In this document: piece after piece, positions 1-8,400 of the stretch
How positions within the stretch are numbered: the first letter of the stretch is position 1
Layout of the letters: every line of letters begins with the position of its first letter
Assembly: GCA_023254955.1 (NCBI GenBank)
Contig: JALRKC010000017.1
Location: 1 to 12,569 of the forward strand
Origin: Candidatus Nanopelagicales bacterium
GTDB taxonomy: Bacteria; Actinomycetota; Actinomycetes; S36-B12; UBA5976
Length of the DNA stretch: 12,569 nt
Direction of reading: 5' to 3'
Program-made: the position numbers and the translations under genes
The notes under the pieces: model-generated
The model's database searches: none
The model's input: only the letters and a program-made list of their open reading frames with translations
Told to the model about the DNA's origin: nothing

Positions 1-1679
1 TGAAGGGCATATTGTGCAACTTCTTTAAATACTGGCCCAGCTAAGCGGCCACCCCAACGGCCATTTTTTGGATGATGAATAGAGATCGCCACTACGATTT
101 CAGGATCTTCAGCTGGAGCCATTCCGATAAAAGAAGCAATTACGTTATCGGAATAACATTTACATTCTGGGTCAACTACTTGGGCAGTTCCAGTTTTTCC
201 TCCGACCCGATAGCCAGCAATTGAAGCCATTGGTGCGGTACCTTCATCAGAAACAACTGTCTCCATCATTTCGCGAACGATTTTGGCGCTATTTGGAGTG
301 ATCACCTCGATTGGCTCTTTCGCCTCTAGCGCCTTAAAGCTTCCATCGTTTTGAATGAATCCCTCTATTAAAGTAGGTGGAATTCTTTTTCCGTCATTTG
401 CCACAGTGGCATACATGCTGGCGATTTGCACTGCGTTAACGGAATAGCCCTGTCCAAAGCTAAATGTTGGAAAACTCGTATTGGACCAAGTCTCCAAATC
501 AGGGAGTTTTCCATTGCTCTCCCCTGGAAAATTGAGCCCAGTAGGTTGGCCTACGCCAAAGCGTTTGAGATATTCGTAAAATTTCTTTTCACCCAACATC
601 TCAGATGCCAAAATAGTTCCGATGTTGCTTGATTTTGCAAACACTCCGGTGAGAGTTAACTGCAAAGTTGGATGAGGGGTGTGATCTCTAAATGTTTTTG
701 ATGGACGCTTCAATTCTGGTGGAATAATAAATTGAGTATTAGGTCCAGCAACATTTTCATTGATTACCGCTGCTACCGTCATTAGTTTTGCAGTTGATCC
801 TGGCTCATAAGAATCAACTAGGGCTCGATTAACCCAGGTAGTTGGGTCGGATTCACTCGGGAAATTCGCATCAAAAGTTGGGTAATTAACTAAGGCTAGA
901 ATTTTTCCAGTTTTTACTTCCATAGCAACTAAGGTTCCACTTTTAGCCGCAGCAGCATCAACTTGACCAGCAAGTGACTGCTCTGCCACGTATTGCAAAT
1001 CGCGATCGATAGTCAACCGCAGACCCACACCCGGGACTGGATCGACTTGAGAATGCAGACCTTGCGGCAGTTGTCTGCCACCAGCGCTTGCTTCAAATTT
1101 CATACTGCCATTTTCACCAGAAAGCATTTCTTCGAAGGCATACTCAATGCCACTCATGCCATGACCTTCGGCACCCACAAATCCAATTAAGCTCGCCGCC
1201 AAAGTATTTGCTGGATAAATTCGATCTGTAGTTTTTTCAGAATAAATGCCAGGTAGGCGTAGACTTCTAATTTCATTCCACTGGGCAGGCGTGATCTTTT
1301 TGGCAAGATAAACAAATCTTTTTTCACCAATTAAGTTTGTAGTTAATTCTTCCCAATCAAGACTTAAAATTTCTGCAATTTGCTTAGCGGTTTCTTCAGC
1401 ATCTACCACTTTAGTTTGATCTGCAGTTAAGTTTCTAGCTTCTACAGATATTGCCAGTGGTGCACCGTTACGATCTGTGATTTCTCCTCTATTGGCAGTT
1501 AAAACTGCGGTGCGAGTGCGGTTATCGGTAGCAGCCAAACTTAATGTTGGGGCTTGATAGGCCTGCACTTCTACCAACTTTGCACCATAAGCGGCAAAAA
1601 TTAACGCGCTCAGGGCGGCGATGATATGTAGTCGTTGCGAGGTTTTTCTTAACTTCACTTTCTTTTCAAAAAAGTTCAT
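1..1679 (-). CDS. ftsI: Peptidoglycan D,D-transpeptidase FtsI (PBP3-type), 3' end cut by window edge
   Basis: Septal peptidoglycan transpeptidase that cross-links cell wall at the division site, anchored in the membrane with its enzyme domain outside. The first 559 codons are visible. A short basic cytoplasmic start (MNFFEKKVKLRK) leads into one membrane segment at about residues 18-36, then the PBP dimerisation region (TANRGEITDRNG). All three penicillin-binding motifs are present: the nucleophile S295 in EPGSTAK, S350-S-N352, and K495-T-G in GKTGTAQ. The last visible residues (GPVFKEVAQYAL) match the usual end of a transpeptidase domain, so little is likely missing. The ATG directly abuts the ftsL stop (TAAATG), with an AGGGA ribosome-binding site inside the end of ftsL, which points to coupled translation. 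Identification is secure from motifs and from its place after rsmH and ftsL. Confidence 0.95.
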   Translation of the reverse strand, partial: MNFFEKKVKLRKTSQRLHIIAALSALIFAAYGAKLVEVQAYQAPTLSLAATDNRTRTAVLTANRGEITDRNGAPLAISVEARNLTADQTKVVDAEETAKQIAEILSLDWEELTTNLIGEKRFVYLAKKITPAQWNEIRSLRLPGIYSEKTTDRIYPANTLAASLIGFVGAEGHGMSGIEYAFEEMLSGENGSMKFEASAGGRQLPQGLHSQVDPVPGVGLRLTIDRDLQYVAEQSLAGQVDAAAAKSGTLVAMEVKTGKILALVNYPTFDANFPSESDPTTWVNRALVDSYEPGSTAKLMTVAAVINENVAGPNTQFIIPPELKRPSKTFRDHTPHPTLQLTLTGVFAKSSNIGTILASEMLGEKKFYEYLKRFGVGQPTGLNFPGESNGKLPDLETWSNTSFPTFSFGQGYSVNAVQIASMYATVANDGKRIPPTLIEGFIQNDGSFKALEAKEPIEVITPNSAKIVREMMETVVSDEGTAPMASIAGYRVGGKTGTAQVVDPECKCYSDNVIASFIGMAPAEDPEIVVAISIHHPKNGRWGGRLAGPVFKEVAQYAL

Positions 1680-2078
1680 TTAATTGTTGTTCCCTACCCG
1701 AGAAAGATCAGCTTCTCGATATTTATCGTCTAATCCCGGGGCGATAATTCGGCCATCGCGAAGATCGATAAATCCAGCTCCTGGTCCTGGGACCATACCC
1801 ATCTGTATTGCCCGTTCCTTTAAGAGTTCTGGCGACTCAAGGCGCGCTACCTCTTGAGAAAGGCTCTCGCTTAAATCCGCAGCGGTGATTAGCTCGGCTC
1901 TTAATTGACTAATTAAAAATTGTCCGTGGCTTAGTGAGGTATTAATGATTAAGCCGCCAATTAGGCCTAAGAATAAAATTCCCGAAATAAATAATCCAAA
2001 TCCAAAATTTGATACCGCAATATCTTGTTTTTTCGTTCTTGTTGAAATCTTTGGTCGTTGAATACTAATTGCACTCAT
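1680..2078 (-). CDS. ftsL: Cell division protein FtsL-like
   Basis: Small bitopic divisome protein of 132 residues. It has a basic cytoplasmic N-terminus (about residues 1-24), one membrane segment (about 25-46), then an extracellular heptad-like stretch (about 52-85) and the motif SPELLKERAIQMGMVP (82-97), typical of FtsL/FtsB proteins. FtsL forms a complex with FtsB and FtsQ and activates FtsW-FtsI. It starts inside the rsmH stop codon (ATGA overlap) and ends directly at the ftsI start, so the three genes form one translationally coupled unit. FtsL proteins diverge strongly in sequence, so the call rests on architecture plus position between rsmH and ftsI, the standard actinobacterial location. 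Confidence 0.85.
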   Translation of the reverse strand: MSAISIQRPKISTRTKKQDIAVSNFGFGLFISGILFLGLIGGLIINTSLSHGQFLISQLRAELITAADLSESLSQEVARLESPELLKERAIQMGMVPGPGAGFIDLRDGRIIAPGLDDKYREADLSRVGNNN

Positions 2079-3037
2079 GCGGCAACATCCAATTTCTCAA
2101 TACCTCGCAATTTTGCTGACTTACTGCGTGAATTAAATTCAATTTCCTGAAAACTTGGTTTTATTGGCTTCGTATTTAGCAACCTAAAGTTCTGCGAAAG
2201 TGACTCAACAACCGGAAGCTTTCTCGGTAACTCGCTTTTTGCGATTTGAGATTTAAATAACTCTTTGACAATGCGATCTTCTAGAGAGTGGTAACTCAAT
2301 ACCGCGATGCGCCCACCTGGCTTCAAGAGAGTAAGTGCATCGGCCAGCGCTTTTTTTAGTACCTCTAATTCTTGATTTACCGCAATCCTTAAAGCTTGAA
2401 AGGTTCGTTTTGCTGGATTGCCGCCGCTACGACGAGCAGGAGCTGGAATAGATTTTTCTATTAAGGCAACAAGTTGCGCAGTAGTTTCAATTGGTGCAAG
2501 TTCGCGCTTTTTAACAATATTTTTGGCAATTTTTTTTGCAAATTTTTCTTCACCAAATTCAAACAACACTTTAGAAATTTCTGCTTCGCTCCACTCATTT
2601 ATTAACTCTTTAGCGCTAAAGGTTTGTGTTTGATCCATACGCATATCCAATTTATTTTCATCAAGATATGAAAATCCTCTGGATTTTTCATCAATTTGGA
2701 TTGAAGAAACCCCCAGATCAAAAAGAAAGGCATTCACTGAATTAATCGCCACGTTATTTAATTCTTGGCTAAGTCTTTCAAAATTTGAATGGATAAAAAT
2801 AATTCGATTGTTAAAATCTTTTAATCTTGTCTGGGCGCGTGAAAGTGCAATTTGATCTTGGTCAAAACCAACTACTTTTAGTTTTTCTAGATGCTTTAAA
2901 AAATACTCACTGTGTCCGCCAAGGCCAAGAGTGCAATCAACAAAAAGCGCATCGTTAGCCATCAATGCCGGCTGTAATAATTGAAAAACTTCTTCAACCA
3001 TTACCGGCTGATGCTGCTCGCTAAGTGCTTTTGACAC
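2075..3037 (-). CDS. rsmH: 16S rRNA (cytosine1402-N4)-methyltransferase RsmH (MraW)
   Basis: SAM-dependent enzyme that N4-methylates C1402 of 16S rRNA in the ribosomal decoding centre. At 320 residues it has normal family length. Visible family motifs are the SAM-binding loop DCTLGLGGHS (about 34-43), FDLGVSSIQ (about 106-114), DMRMD (131-135), the conserved block RRSGGNPAKRTFQALRIAVN (202-221) and AVLSYHSLEDRIVK (245-258). The start is GTG, preceded by a strong ribosome-binding site (AGGAGAG at 3041-3047). That site can pair perfectly with a segment of the upstream leader (see 3038-3149), so translation of this first gene after mraZ may be regulated. The stop overlaps the ftsL start by four bases. 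Confidence 0.97.
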   Translation of the reverse strand: MSKALSEQHQPVMVEEVFQLLQPALMANDALFVDCTLGLGGHSEYFLKHLEKLKVVGFDQDQIALSRAQTRLKDFNNRIIFIHSNFERLSQELNNVAINSVNAFLFDLGVSSIQIDEKSRGFSYLDENKLDMRMDQTQTFSAKELINEWSEAEISKVLFEFGEEKFAKKIAKNIVKKRELAPIETTAQLVALIEKSIPAPARRSGGNPAKRTFQALRIAVNQELEVLKKALADALTLLKPGGRIAVLSYHSLEDRIVKELFKSQIAKSELPRKLPVVESLSQNFRLLNTKPIKPSFQEIEFNSRSKSAKLRGIEKLDVAA

Positions 3038-3149
3038 TTGCTCTCCTCTTGGTCGGGGTTTAAGTTCCTCGGTCCCTTCCCGTGGCTAGTCCGGCTCTGG
3101 GGAAGGAGAGTCGGCATTAGTAACGGAAAGAGGCCGAAGATTTAAACCT
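3038..3149 (-). ncRNA. Structured leader of rsmH, resembling the actinobacterial mraW RNA motif
   Basis: The 112 bases between the mraZ stop and the rsmH GTG fold on the minus strand. An outer stem GGTTTAA (3142-3148) pairs perfectly with TTAAACC (3057-3063). A second helix CTTCGG (3134-3139) pairs with CCGAGG (3067-3072), with one G-U. An inner helix CCTTCCC (3100-3106) pairs with GGGAAGG (3075-3081). The segment CTCTCCT (3104-3110) is an exact complement of the rsmH ribosome-binding site AGGAGAG (3041-3047) and shares three bases with the inner helix, so the two pairings exclude each other. A conserved RNA named the mraW motif has been described from comparative genomics upstream of mraW in Actinobacteria; position and size match, but I could not align it to the model. 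Confidence 0.7.
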
Positions 3150-3581
3150 TTAGAAAATTCCTGGGGCTACCTCTTCTTGGGTGTGGGCAAACTTGGGCTC
3201 TGCTTCGCTTAGGTAATCTCGCCAAGCTTTTGGATCCCAAACTTCAATCGTGGTATCTGCGCCGATCACAACTAAGTCGCGATCTAATTGCGCGTAATCG
3301 CGCAACGTCGCTGGGATGGTGATTCGGCCTTGCTTGTCAGGTTGCTCGTCAAAGGCACTGGAAAAAAAGACTCTTAAATAACTTCTAACCTTGGCATCAT
3401 TTCTGGATGCTTCGCGTAGTCGCTCGGCATATATTGCGAATTCATTGGCTGGCCAAATAATCAGAGAGCGATCTTGACCCTTAGTTATTACAACCCCCGG
3501 AGCCAACGGGTCGCGAAATTTTGCAGGTAAAACCAAGCGTCCTTTGTCATCAAGACGTGGTTCGTGTGTACCCAAAAACAC
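3150..3581 (-). CDS. mraZ: Transcriptional regulator and division-cluster protein MraZ
   Basis: DNA-binding protein of the AbrB-like swapped-hairpin fold, which forms ring oligomers and represses its own division-cluster promoter. It has 143 residues, the usual length. The two diagnostic repeats are visible: DDKGRLVLPAKFR (11-23) and DKQGRITIPATLR (82-94). The start is GTG with a purine-rich site (AAGGGGA) about 7 bases upstream. It is the first gene of the mraZ-rsmH-ftsL-ftsI order, and the four TGG boxes at 3652-3686 are its expected binding site. About 110 bases of structured leader separate it from rsmH, so rsmH may be tuned separately. Confidence 0.96.
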   Translation of the reverse strand: MFLGTHEPRLDDKGRLVLPAKFRDPLAPGVVITKGQDRSLIIWPANEFAIYAERLREASRNDAKVRSYLRVFFSSAFDEQPDKQGRITIPATLRDYAQLDRDLVVIGADTTIEVWDPKAWRDYLSEAEPKFAHTQEEVAPGIF

Positions 3582-3651
3582 TTAGGTCCCCTTGGCAATC
3601 CCCCAAAAAGCTTTGTTTTAAGCCTTTTGCCTCGATGAGCCAGATCGATTT

Positions 3652-3686
3652 CCCCACTTTACTCCATAATCCTCCAAATGCAACCA
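3652..3686 (-). promoter_or_regulatory. MraZ operator: four TGG boxes at 10-bp spacing, overlapping a promoter
   Basis: On the minus strand four direct repeats follow at exact 10-bp steps: TGGTT (from 3686), TGGAG (3676), TGGAG (3666) and TGGGG (3656), each followed by a 5-base spacer. This is the known layout of MraZ boxes (TGGGN repeats with 5-bp spacers) studied in E. coli. The boxes cover a candidate promoter: -35 TTGCAT at 3678-3683 and -10 TAAAGT at 3656-3661, 16-bp spacer, which would start transcription near 3649 with a leader of about 67 bases before mraZ. Occupied boxes would block polymerase, consistent with autorepression. A further TGGGA at 3703-3707 is out of phase (21 bp). The promoter itself is only a moderate match; the boxes are convincing. 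Confidence 0.85.
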
Positions 3687-3791
3687 TTTTTTAACACAAT
3701 TTTCCCAAAGTCCTCCCCCGGAAGGGCCAAACAATTTGCTTTAGTTGGAGCTGAAATTAATAGTTTTGAACTGAATTAATATTAAAAAGGT

Positions 3792-4169
3792 CTAGAAGTC
3801 GCCGTCGCGTCTTTGTTGCCAGCGTTGTTCCATTCGACGCATAAAGTCGCCGCCACCTGGGCTTTTGCGTGGCTTTGGAGTAACTGCTGCTACCGGGGCT
3901 TGCAGCCCACGAATCAATAGAAATAAGCCAAGTACCAAAAAGACAAATCCGCCAATACCTAAAAGCACCATTTTTGTGGCTACTGATCCAACTACTAGGC
4001 CAATGGCAACCACAATGCTCAAAGTCCCGGTCAATAAATGACGCTTTTCTCCAGGGGCAATGGCAATTCGCGAGGGCTTTTTTAAGGAAGTCGCAAAGCG
4101 AGGATCTTCGGCATAAAGCGCCTGTTCCATCTGCTGTAGAAGCTTTTGCTCTCGGTCAGATAGTGCCAT
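3792..4169 (-). CDS. DUF3040 family membrane protein
   Basis: A 125-residue protein whose N-terminus (MALSDREQKLLQQMEQALYA, then EDPRFATSL) is the hallmark of the actinobacterial DUF3040 family, function unknown. A short amphipathic cytoplasmic part is followed by two adjacent membrane segments (about 46-64 and 66-88) and a basic tail rich in Gly, Arg and Gln (100-123). I chose the ATG at 4169 because AAAGGAGGG lies just upstream and the family starts here; an in-frame codon at 4217 would add 16 unconserved residues. The gene sits between dinB and mraZ, as in many actinobacteria, with its own upstream gap, so it need not be part of the SOS operon. Confidence 0.88.
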   Translation of the reverse strand: MALSDREQKLLQQMEQALYAEDPRFATSLKKPSRIAIAPGEKRHLLTGTLSIVVAIGLVVGSVATKMVLLGIGGFVFLVLGLFLLIRGLQAPVAAVTPKPRKSPGGGDFMRRMEQRWQQRRDGDF

Positions 4170-4190
4170 CTCGCCCTCCTTTTCTTTATA

Positions 4191-4204
4191 CCTATAAGAA
4201 TAGG
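4191..4204. repeat. Short inverted repeat in the putative DUF3040 promoter region
   Basis: CCTAT-tctt-ATAGG (minus strand) is a perfect 5-bp inverted repeat 21-34 bases upstream of the DUF3040 start. It lies next to TA-rich hexamers that could serve as -10 elements (TATTCT or TATAGG), with TTGCAT or TTGAGA as possible -35 partners further up. It could be a small operator or chance; no regulator can be assigned. Confidence 0.3.
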
Positions 4205-4237
4205 CCCAGACTCTCAAAATGCAAGTAGAGGCTAGAG

Positions 4238-5455
4238 CTATTCCTCTATTAAACGAGCCGGAAGCACAGCATCATGACCGAAGCGACCGCTAGCTCTATC
4301 GGTCGCGGCCTCAATCTGCTGCCATTGATTTTCAGCTCCATCAAAAGTTAATTGCTGGCTGCCGGATGCTTCCAGCTTTAAGTTTTCTACCCTTACTCCC
4401 ACTAACCGGATTTTTACTCCTGATAGTTTCAAGGCGCCAAATAGCTCACTAGCTGTTTTGTAGATTTCTCGCTTGCTATTGGTCGGATGTAAAAGAGTTT
4501 TTGAACGCGTAATAGTAGAGAAATTAGCAAATCTCACCTTTAGTACTACCGTTTTGCCAACTAAACCTGCTGCTCGAACCCGTGCACCAACTCTCTCGCT
4601 TAATCTTAAAATTTCTCGCAAGATATCTTCAGCTTCATCTAAATCTTGACTAAAAGTTTCTTCGTTTCCAATGCTCTTTTCAGCTTCCCAAGGTTCAACT
4701 CTTCTCTCGTCTCTTCCCCAAGATAATTCAGATAAATGCTCACCCAAGCTCTCGCCTAATGCAGCTTTCAGAGTGCTTACTGGAGTTTGAGAAACTTGCC
4801 CCACTGTTTTTAAACCTAATCTATTTAATTCAGCTTCCGTCTTACCCCCAACGCCCCAAAGCGCTCCCACCGGCAATGGATGTAAAAAATTTAATATTTC
4901 TTCGGGGGCAACAACTAAAAGACCATTCGGCTTTGCCATAGTTGAAGCTAACTTGGCAATGAATTTGTTAGGAGCAATACCGACTGAGCAGGTAATTTTT
5001 AATTCAGCTTCTACTCTTTTGCGTATTTTTTGAGCAATTGTCGTTGAATTTTTGAATAGTTTTTTTGCTCCAGAAACATCTAAGAATGCTTCATCTAGCG
5101 CTAATGGCTCAACTAACGGAGTGAAGTCAAGAAATATTTCTCTAATTTTTTCAGAAACTTGGGCATATTTTTCATGATTTGGTTCGAGCACTACAGCCTG
5201 AGGGCAAAGCCTTGTTGCCTGCACCATGCTCATCGCCGCATGTACTCCAAATTCTCGGGCTTCATAAGTCGCAGAGGTAACTACTCCCCGCCCTGAGTTA
5301 TGCCCGATGATTACTGGTTTACCTTTTAGCTCTGGGCGATCTATTATTTCGACTGAAGCATAAAAAGCATCCATATCCACATGCAAAATATTTGAGTTCT
5401 CATCATTTCCACTCAACTCAACTTGTGGCAACTTTCTAACTTGTCGATGAGTCAT
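4238..5455 (-). CDS. dinB: DNA polymerase IV (Y-family translesion polymerase DinB)
   Basis: Error-prone polymerase that bypasses damaged template bases. The protein has 405 residues. The catalytic acidic residues are intact: D27 and D29 in HVDMDAFYASVE, and D121-E122 in LALDEAFLDV. Y32 occupies the steric-gate position that excludes ribonucleotides. The family block VVTSATYEAREFGVHAAM (58-75) and the helix-hairpin-helix region after the palm (around LWGVGGKTEAELNRLGLKTV) are present. Near the C-terminus QQLTFD resembles a sliding-clamp binding motif. Because the catalytic residues are kept, this is an active polymerase rather than an inactive ImuB-type adaptor. It begins 26 bases after the dnaE2 stop with GGGGAAAG upstream, and no LexA box lies in that gap, so it is probably induced as the last gene of the operon starting near 9120. 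Confidence 0.94.
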   Translation of the reverse strand: MTHRQVRKLPQVELSGNDENSNILHVDMDAFYASVEIIDRPELKGKPVIIGHNSGRGVVTSATYEAREFGVHAAMSMVQATRLCPQAVVLEPNHEKYAQVSEKIREIFLDFTPLVEPLALDEAFLDVSGAKKLFKNSTTIAQKIRKRVEAELKITCSVGIAPNKFIAKLASTMAKPNGLLVVAPEEILNFLHPLPVGALWGVGGKTEAELNRLGLKTVGQVSQTPVSTLKAALGESLGEHLSELSWGRDERRVEPWEAEKSIGNEETFSQDLDEAEDILREILRLSERVGARVRAAGLVGKTVVLKVRFANFSTITRSKTLLHPTNSKREIYKTASELFGALKLSGVKIRLVGVRVENLKLEASGSQQLTFDGAENQWQQIEAATDRASGRFGHDAVLPARLIEE

Positions 5456-5481
5456 ACGCTTATCTTTCCCCTAGTTTTTGC

Positions 5482-8400
5482 TTAAGCCACTAATTGCGGG
5501 CTATTAGCTAAAAGTGTTTTTATGGCAAAAATTCCCTGAGTTTTATATAGCTGATAAAGCGCCGGTAAATCCCAGCAGCCAGAAGCGATTAATGAAATTC
5601 CGCGTGGCCCGGTACGACGGATGTTTCCTCTAATTAAAAACAGCCAGGAATTAAAAACAGTTTGCGCAAATTGTCTTTGCATATCTTCAAAAAAAGTTGC
5701 ATCAATTGGCCCAGTGGTGTCATCCATGGTTAAAAACACCACTCGCTTGCCGCTACGAATCGGAGGGGTTTGTGTAGAAACTTTAACCCCCGCCATCAAA
5801 ACTTCAGTGTTTTGTCTAAGAGCTAATAAATCTTTTGAAAAAACCACTTGTAAATCTTTTAGTAAGTCTTTATAAAAATAAGTTATATGGCAACTTAAAT
5901 CCATTCCTAATATTTCTACTTCATTTTTTACTACTTCATCTAAAGTTAAATCTGGCAATTTATGAGAAACGATTTCTTCTTTAAGCAAAATACCTAGCCC
6001 TAATTGTGCAGGATCATTGCCAGTTACATGCTCTAATCTAGACAATTGCAGCAATAAATCCCTTCGATTTAAATCTTTATTTGGTAAACGATAAATCGAA
6101 TCAAAAGCTCCTGCCAAAATTAATCTTTCAGTAACCGGTCGAGAAATTCTTGAACGGTTCCAAAAATCAGCTAGTGAGGTAAAGGGTCGATAGTGTAAAA
6201 TTCGCTCGACTTCATCTTCACTAATCCCTCTCACTTCTGAAAGAGCTATTCTTAAAGAATTTGCAGTTTCTGCACGATAAACTCGATCAGAAGTATTTAT
6301 ATCTAAAGGTAAAATTTTTACCTTAAAATTCTTTGCATCATTAACAAGTAAACGCTTTGGGTACATTCCTGGGTCATGGGTCAAAATTCCAGCAAAAAAA
6401 GCTGCCGGGTAATGCGCCTTCAACCATGTTGATTGATAAGTCGGTAATGCGAATGCTGCTGCATGAGCTTTGCAAAAACCAAACGAGGCAAAAGATTCTA
6501 AAATTTTCCATAGCTCTTCAACTACCGATAATGAATACCGCTTTAAAGCTCTTTTGAAAAACCACCCGCGAATTGCTAACTGTTCTTCAAAATCACCCAA
6601 CTGACGACGCTTTTCATCAGCTTCTGCAAAAGTACAGCCGGTAGCAATACTTATTAATTTAATTACCTGCTCATGAAAAACTACCACTCCCCAAGTTTCT
6701 TCAAGAATTGGCTTTAAGTCTGGGTGTAAATACTTTGCTTCACTTAACCCATCTTTTGCTTTTAAAAAAGGTTCAATCATTCCTGATTTCATTGGCCCTG
6801 GTCTAAATAATGAAATATCGATAATTAAATCGTTAAAAAATCTTGGCGAAAACTTTCCTATCAATTCTCTTTGACCAGGTGATTCGATTTGAAAACAACC
6901 TAAGACTTTAGTTGATTGAATTAACTCAAAAGTCTTTTGATCAGTTAAATCTACTTTGTCAATTTCGATTTCTTTATTTTCTATTTTTTTAATCTCTGAA
7001 ACTGCATGCGAAATAGCCGACTGCATTCTTACTCCTAAGACGTCTAGCTTCAAAAACCCCAAAGTCTCGACATCATCTTTATCAAACTCGCTCATGGGGT
7101 AACCACTAGCACTTTCTACAACTGGGGTGCGATTTAGTAACTCGGAATTTGAAAGTAAAACTCCACAAGGATGCATTGCTAAGTTTCTTGGCAGTCCATC
7201 TAGCTTTTCAACTAAATCTAAATAATTATCAAGTTTGCCTTGAGTAAATAATTTGTAAAAAGTTGATTTTTTCAGTTCAGGAAGTTCACTTAAGGCTTTT
7301 CTAACATCTTTCGCTTTAATTCGAGGTAAGGCTTTAGCAAATAAATCAATCTCGCCTGTTGGATAGCCCAGCGCTGCTCCCACATCTCGAATTGCATGTC
7401 TGACTCGATAGGTATCTCGCATTGACAAGCAAATTGCCCGGTTTTTACCAAAGCGATCAATAATTGCGTCATAAATTTCTAGCCGACGATGCGATTCAAC
7501 GTCGATATCGATGTCAGGCAAACTGGTACGAAGTGGTGATAGAAATCGCTCCATTAGTAACCCATGAGCAATTGGATCTACCCCAGAAATTCCTAGAGCG
7601 AAATTAACTAGCGAACCAGCCCCTGAGCCACGAGCTGCTACACGAATTTTCATTTTCTTGGTGAGCTCAACTACTTCAGCTACTGTTAAAAAATAAGTTG
7701 CAAAACCTAAGCGAGAAATTACTGATAATTCTGCTTCTAATCTTTGCCGGTATTGCGACTTAGTTGCTAGACCCCAGCTAGCTAGACCTGCCTCACACTT
7801 AGCAACTAACTCTCGATGAGCCCCGTGAGATTTTCCATTTAAAACCACCTCAGTTTCTGGCAAGCTAATTGAGCCAAATCCCAGATCTTTTACTGGATCT
7901 AAAGCGCAACTTTCTGCAACTGTTTCAGTAAATTTAATTATTAAACTCGCGATATCGCTCTCACCTGCTGCGCTAGCAACTTCTTGGGCAAGGTTTGCCA
8001 TTTCAAAAGGGCTTTTTAGATAACCTTGTGAGTTATTTCGCTCAACTCGATTAAAGTTTATTTTTTGCTTTATTCGAATCGCATCTAAGACATCGGCAAC
8101 TTTGGCATCTGCTGGCGTCAAATACCGAACTGCGTTACTAAGCACCGCTTTGACCCGATTAGCTTTTGCTATTTTTAACATATTTGCAGCATTGCTAGTA
8201 CTAAATGCATTTTTACTAGCTTGATGAGTAACTAACTCAATTACTATATTTTCTCTAGTTAATGAAAGCCAGTGTTGAAGTATTTCTTGTGCAGTATTAA
8301 ATTGCTTTGCTTTAACTGCTTGTCCAAAATTAGAGTGTGGGCCCAGTAGAACTACTAAGTTATTTTCTAAGATCTCTTTATAAATATGTTCATTTGTTAA

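Noticed and set aside
4170..4217. Longer DUF3040 protein starting at 4217
   Set aside because: The strong ribosome-binding site AAAGGAGGG and the family N-terminus both fit ATG 4169; the extra residues cover the likely promoter.
5456..5481. A separate LexA box or promoter for dinB
   Set aside because: The 26-base gap has no TCGAAC/GTTCGA-type palindrome or convincing -10/-35 pair; dinB is better explained as part of the upstream operon.
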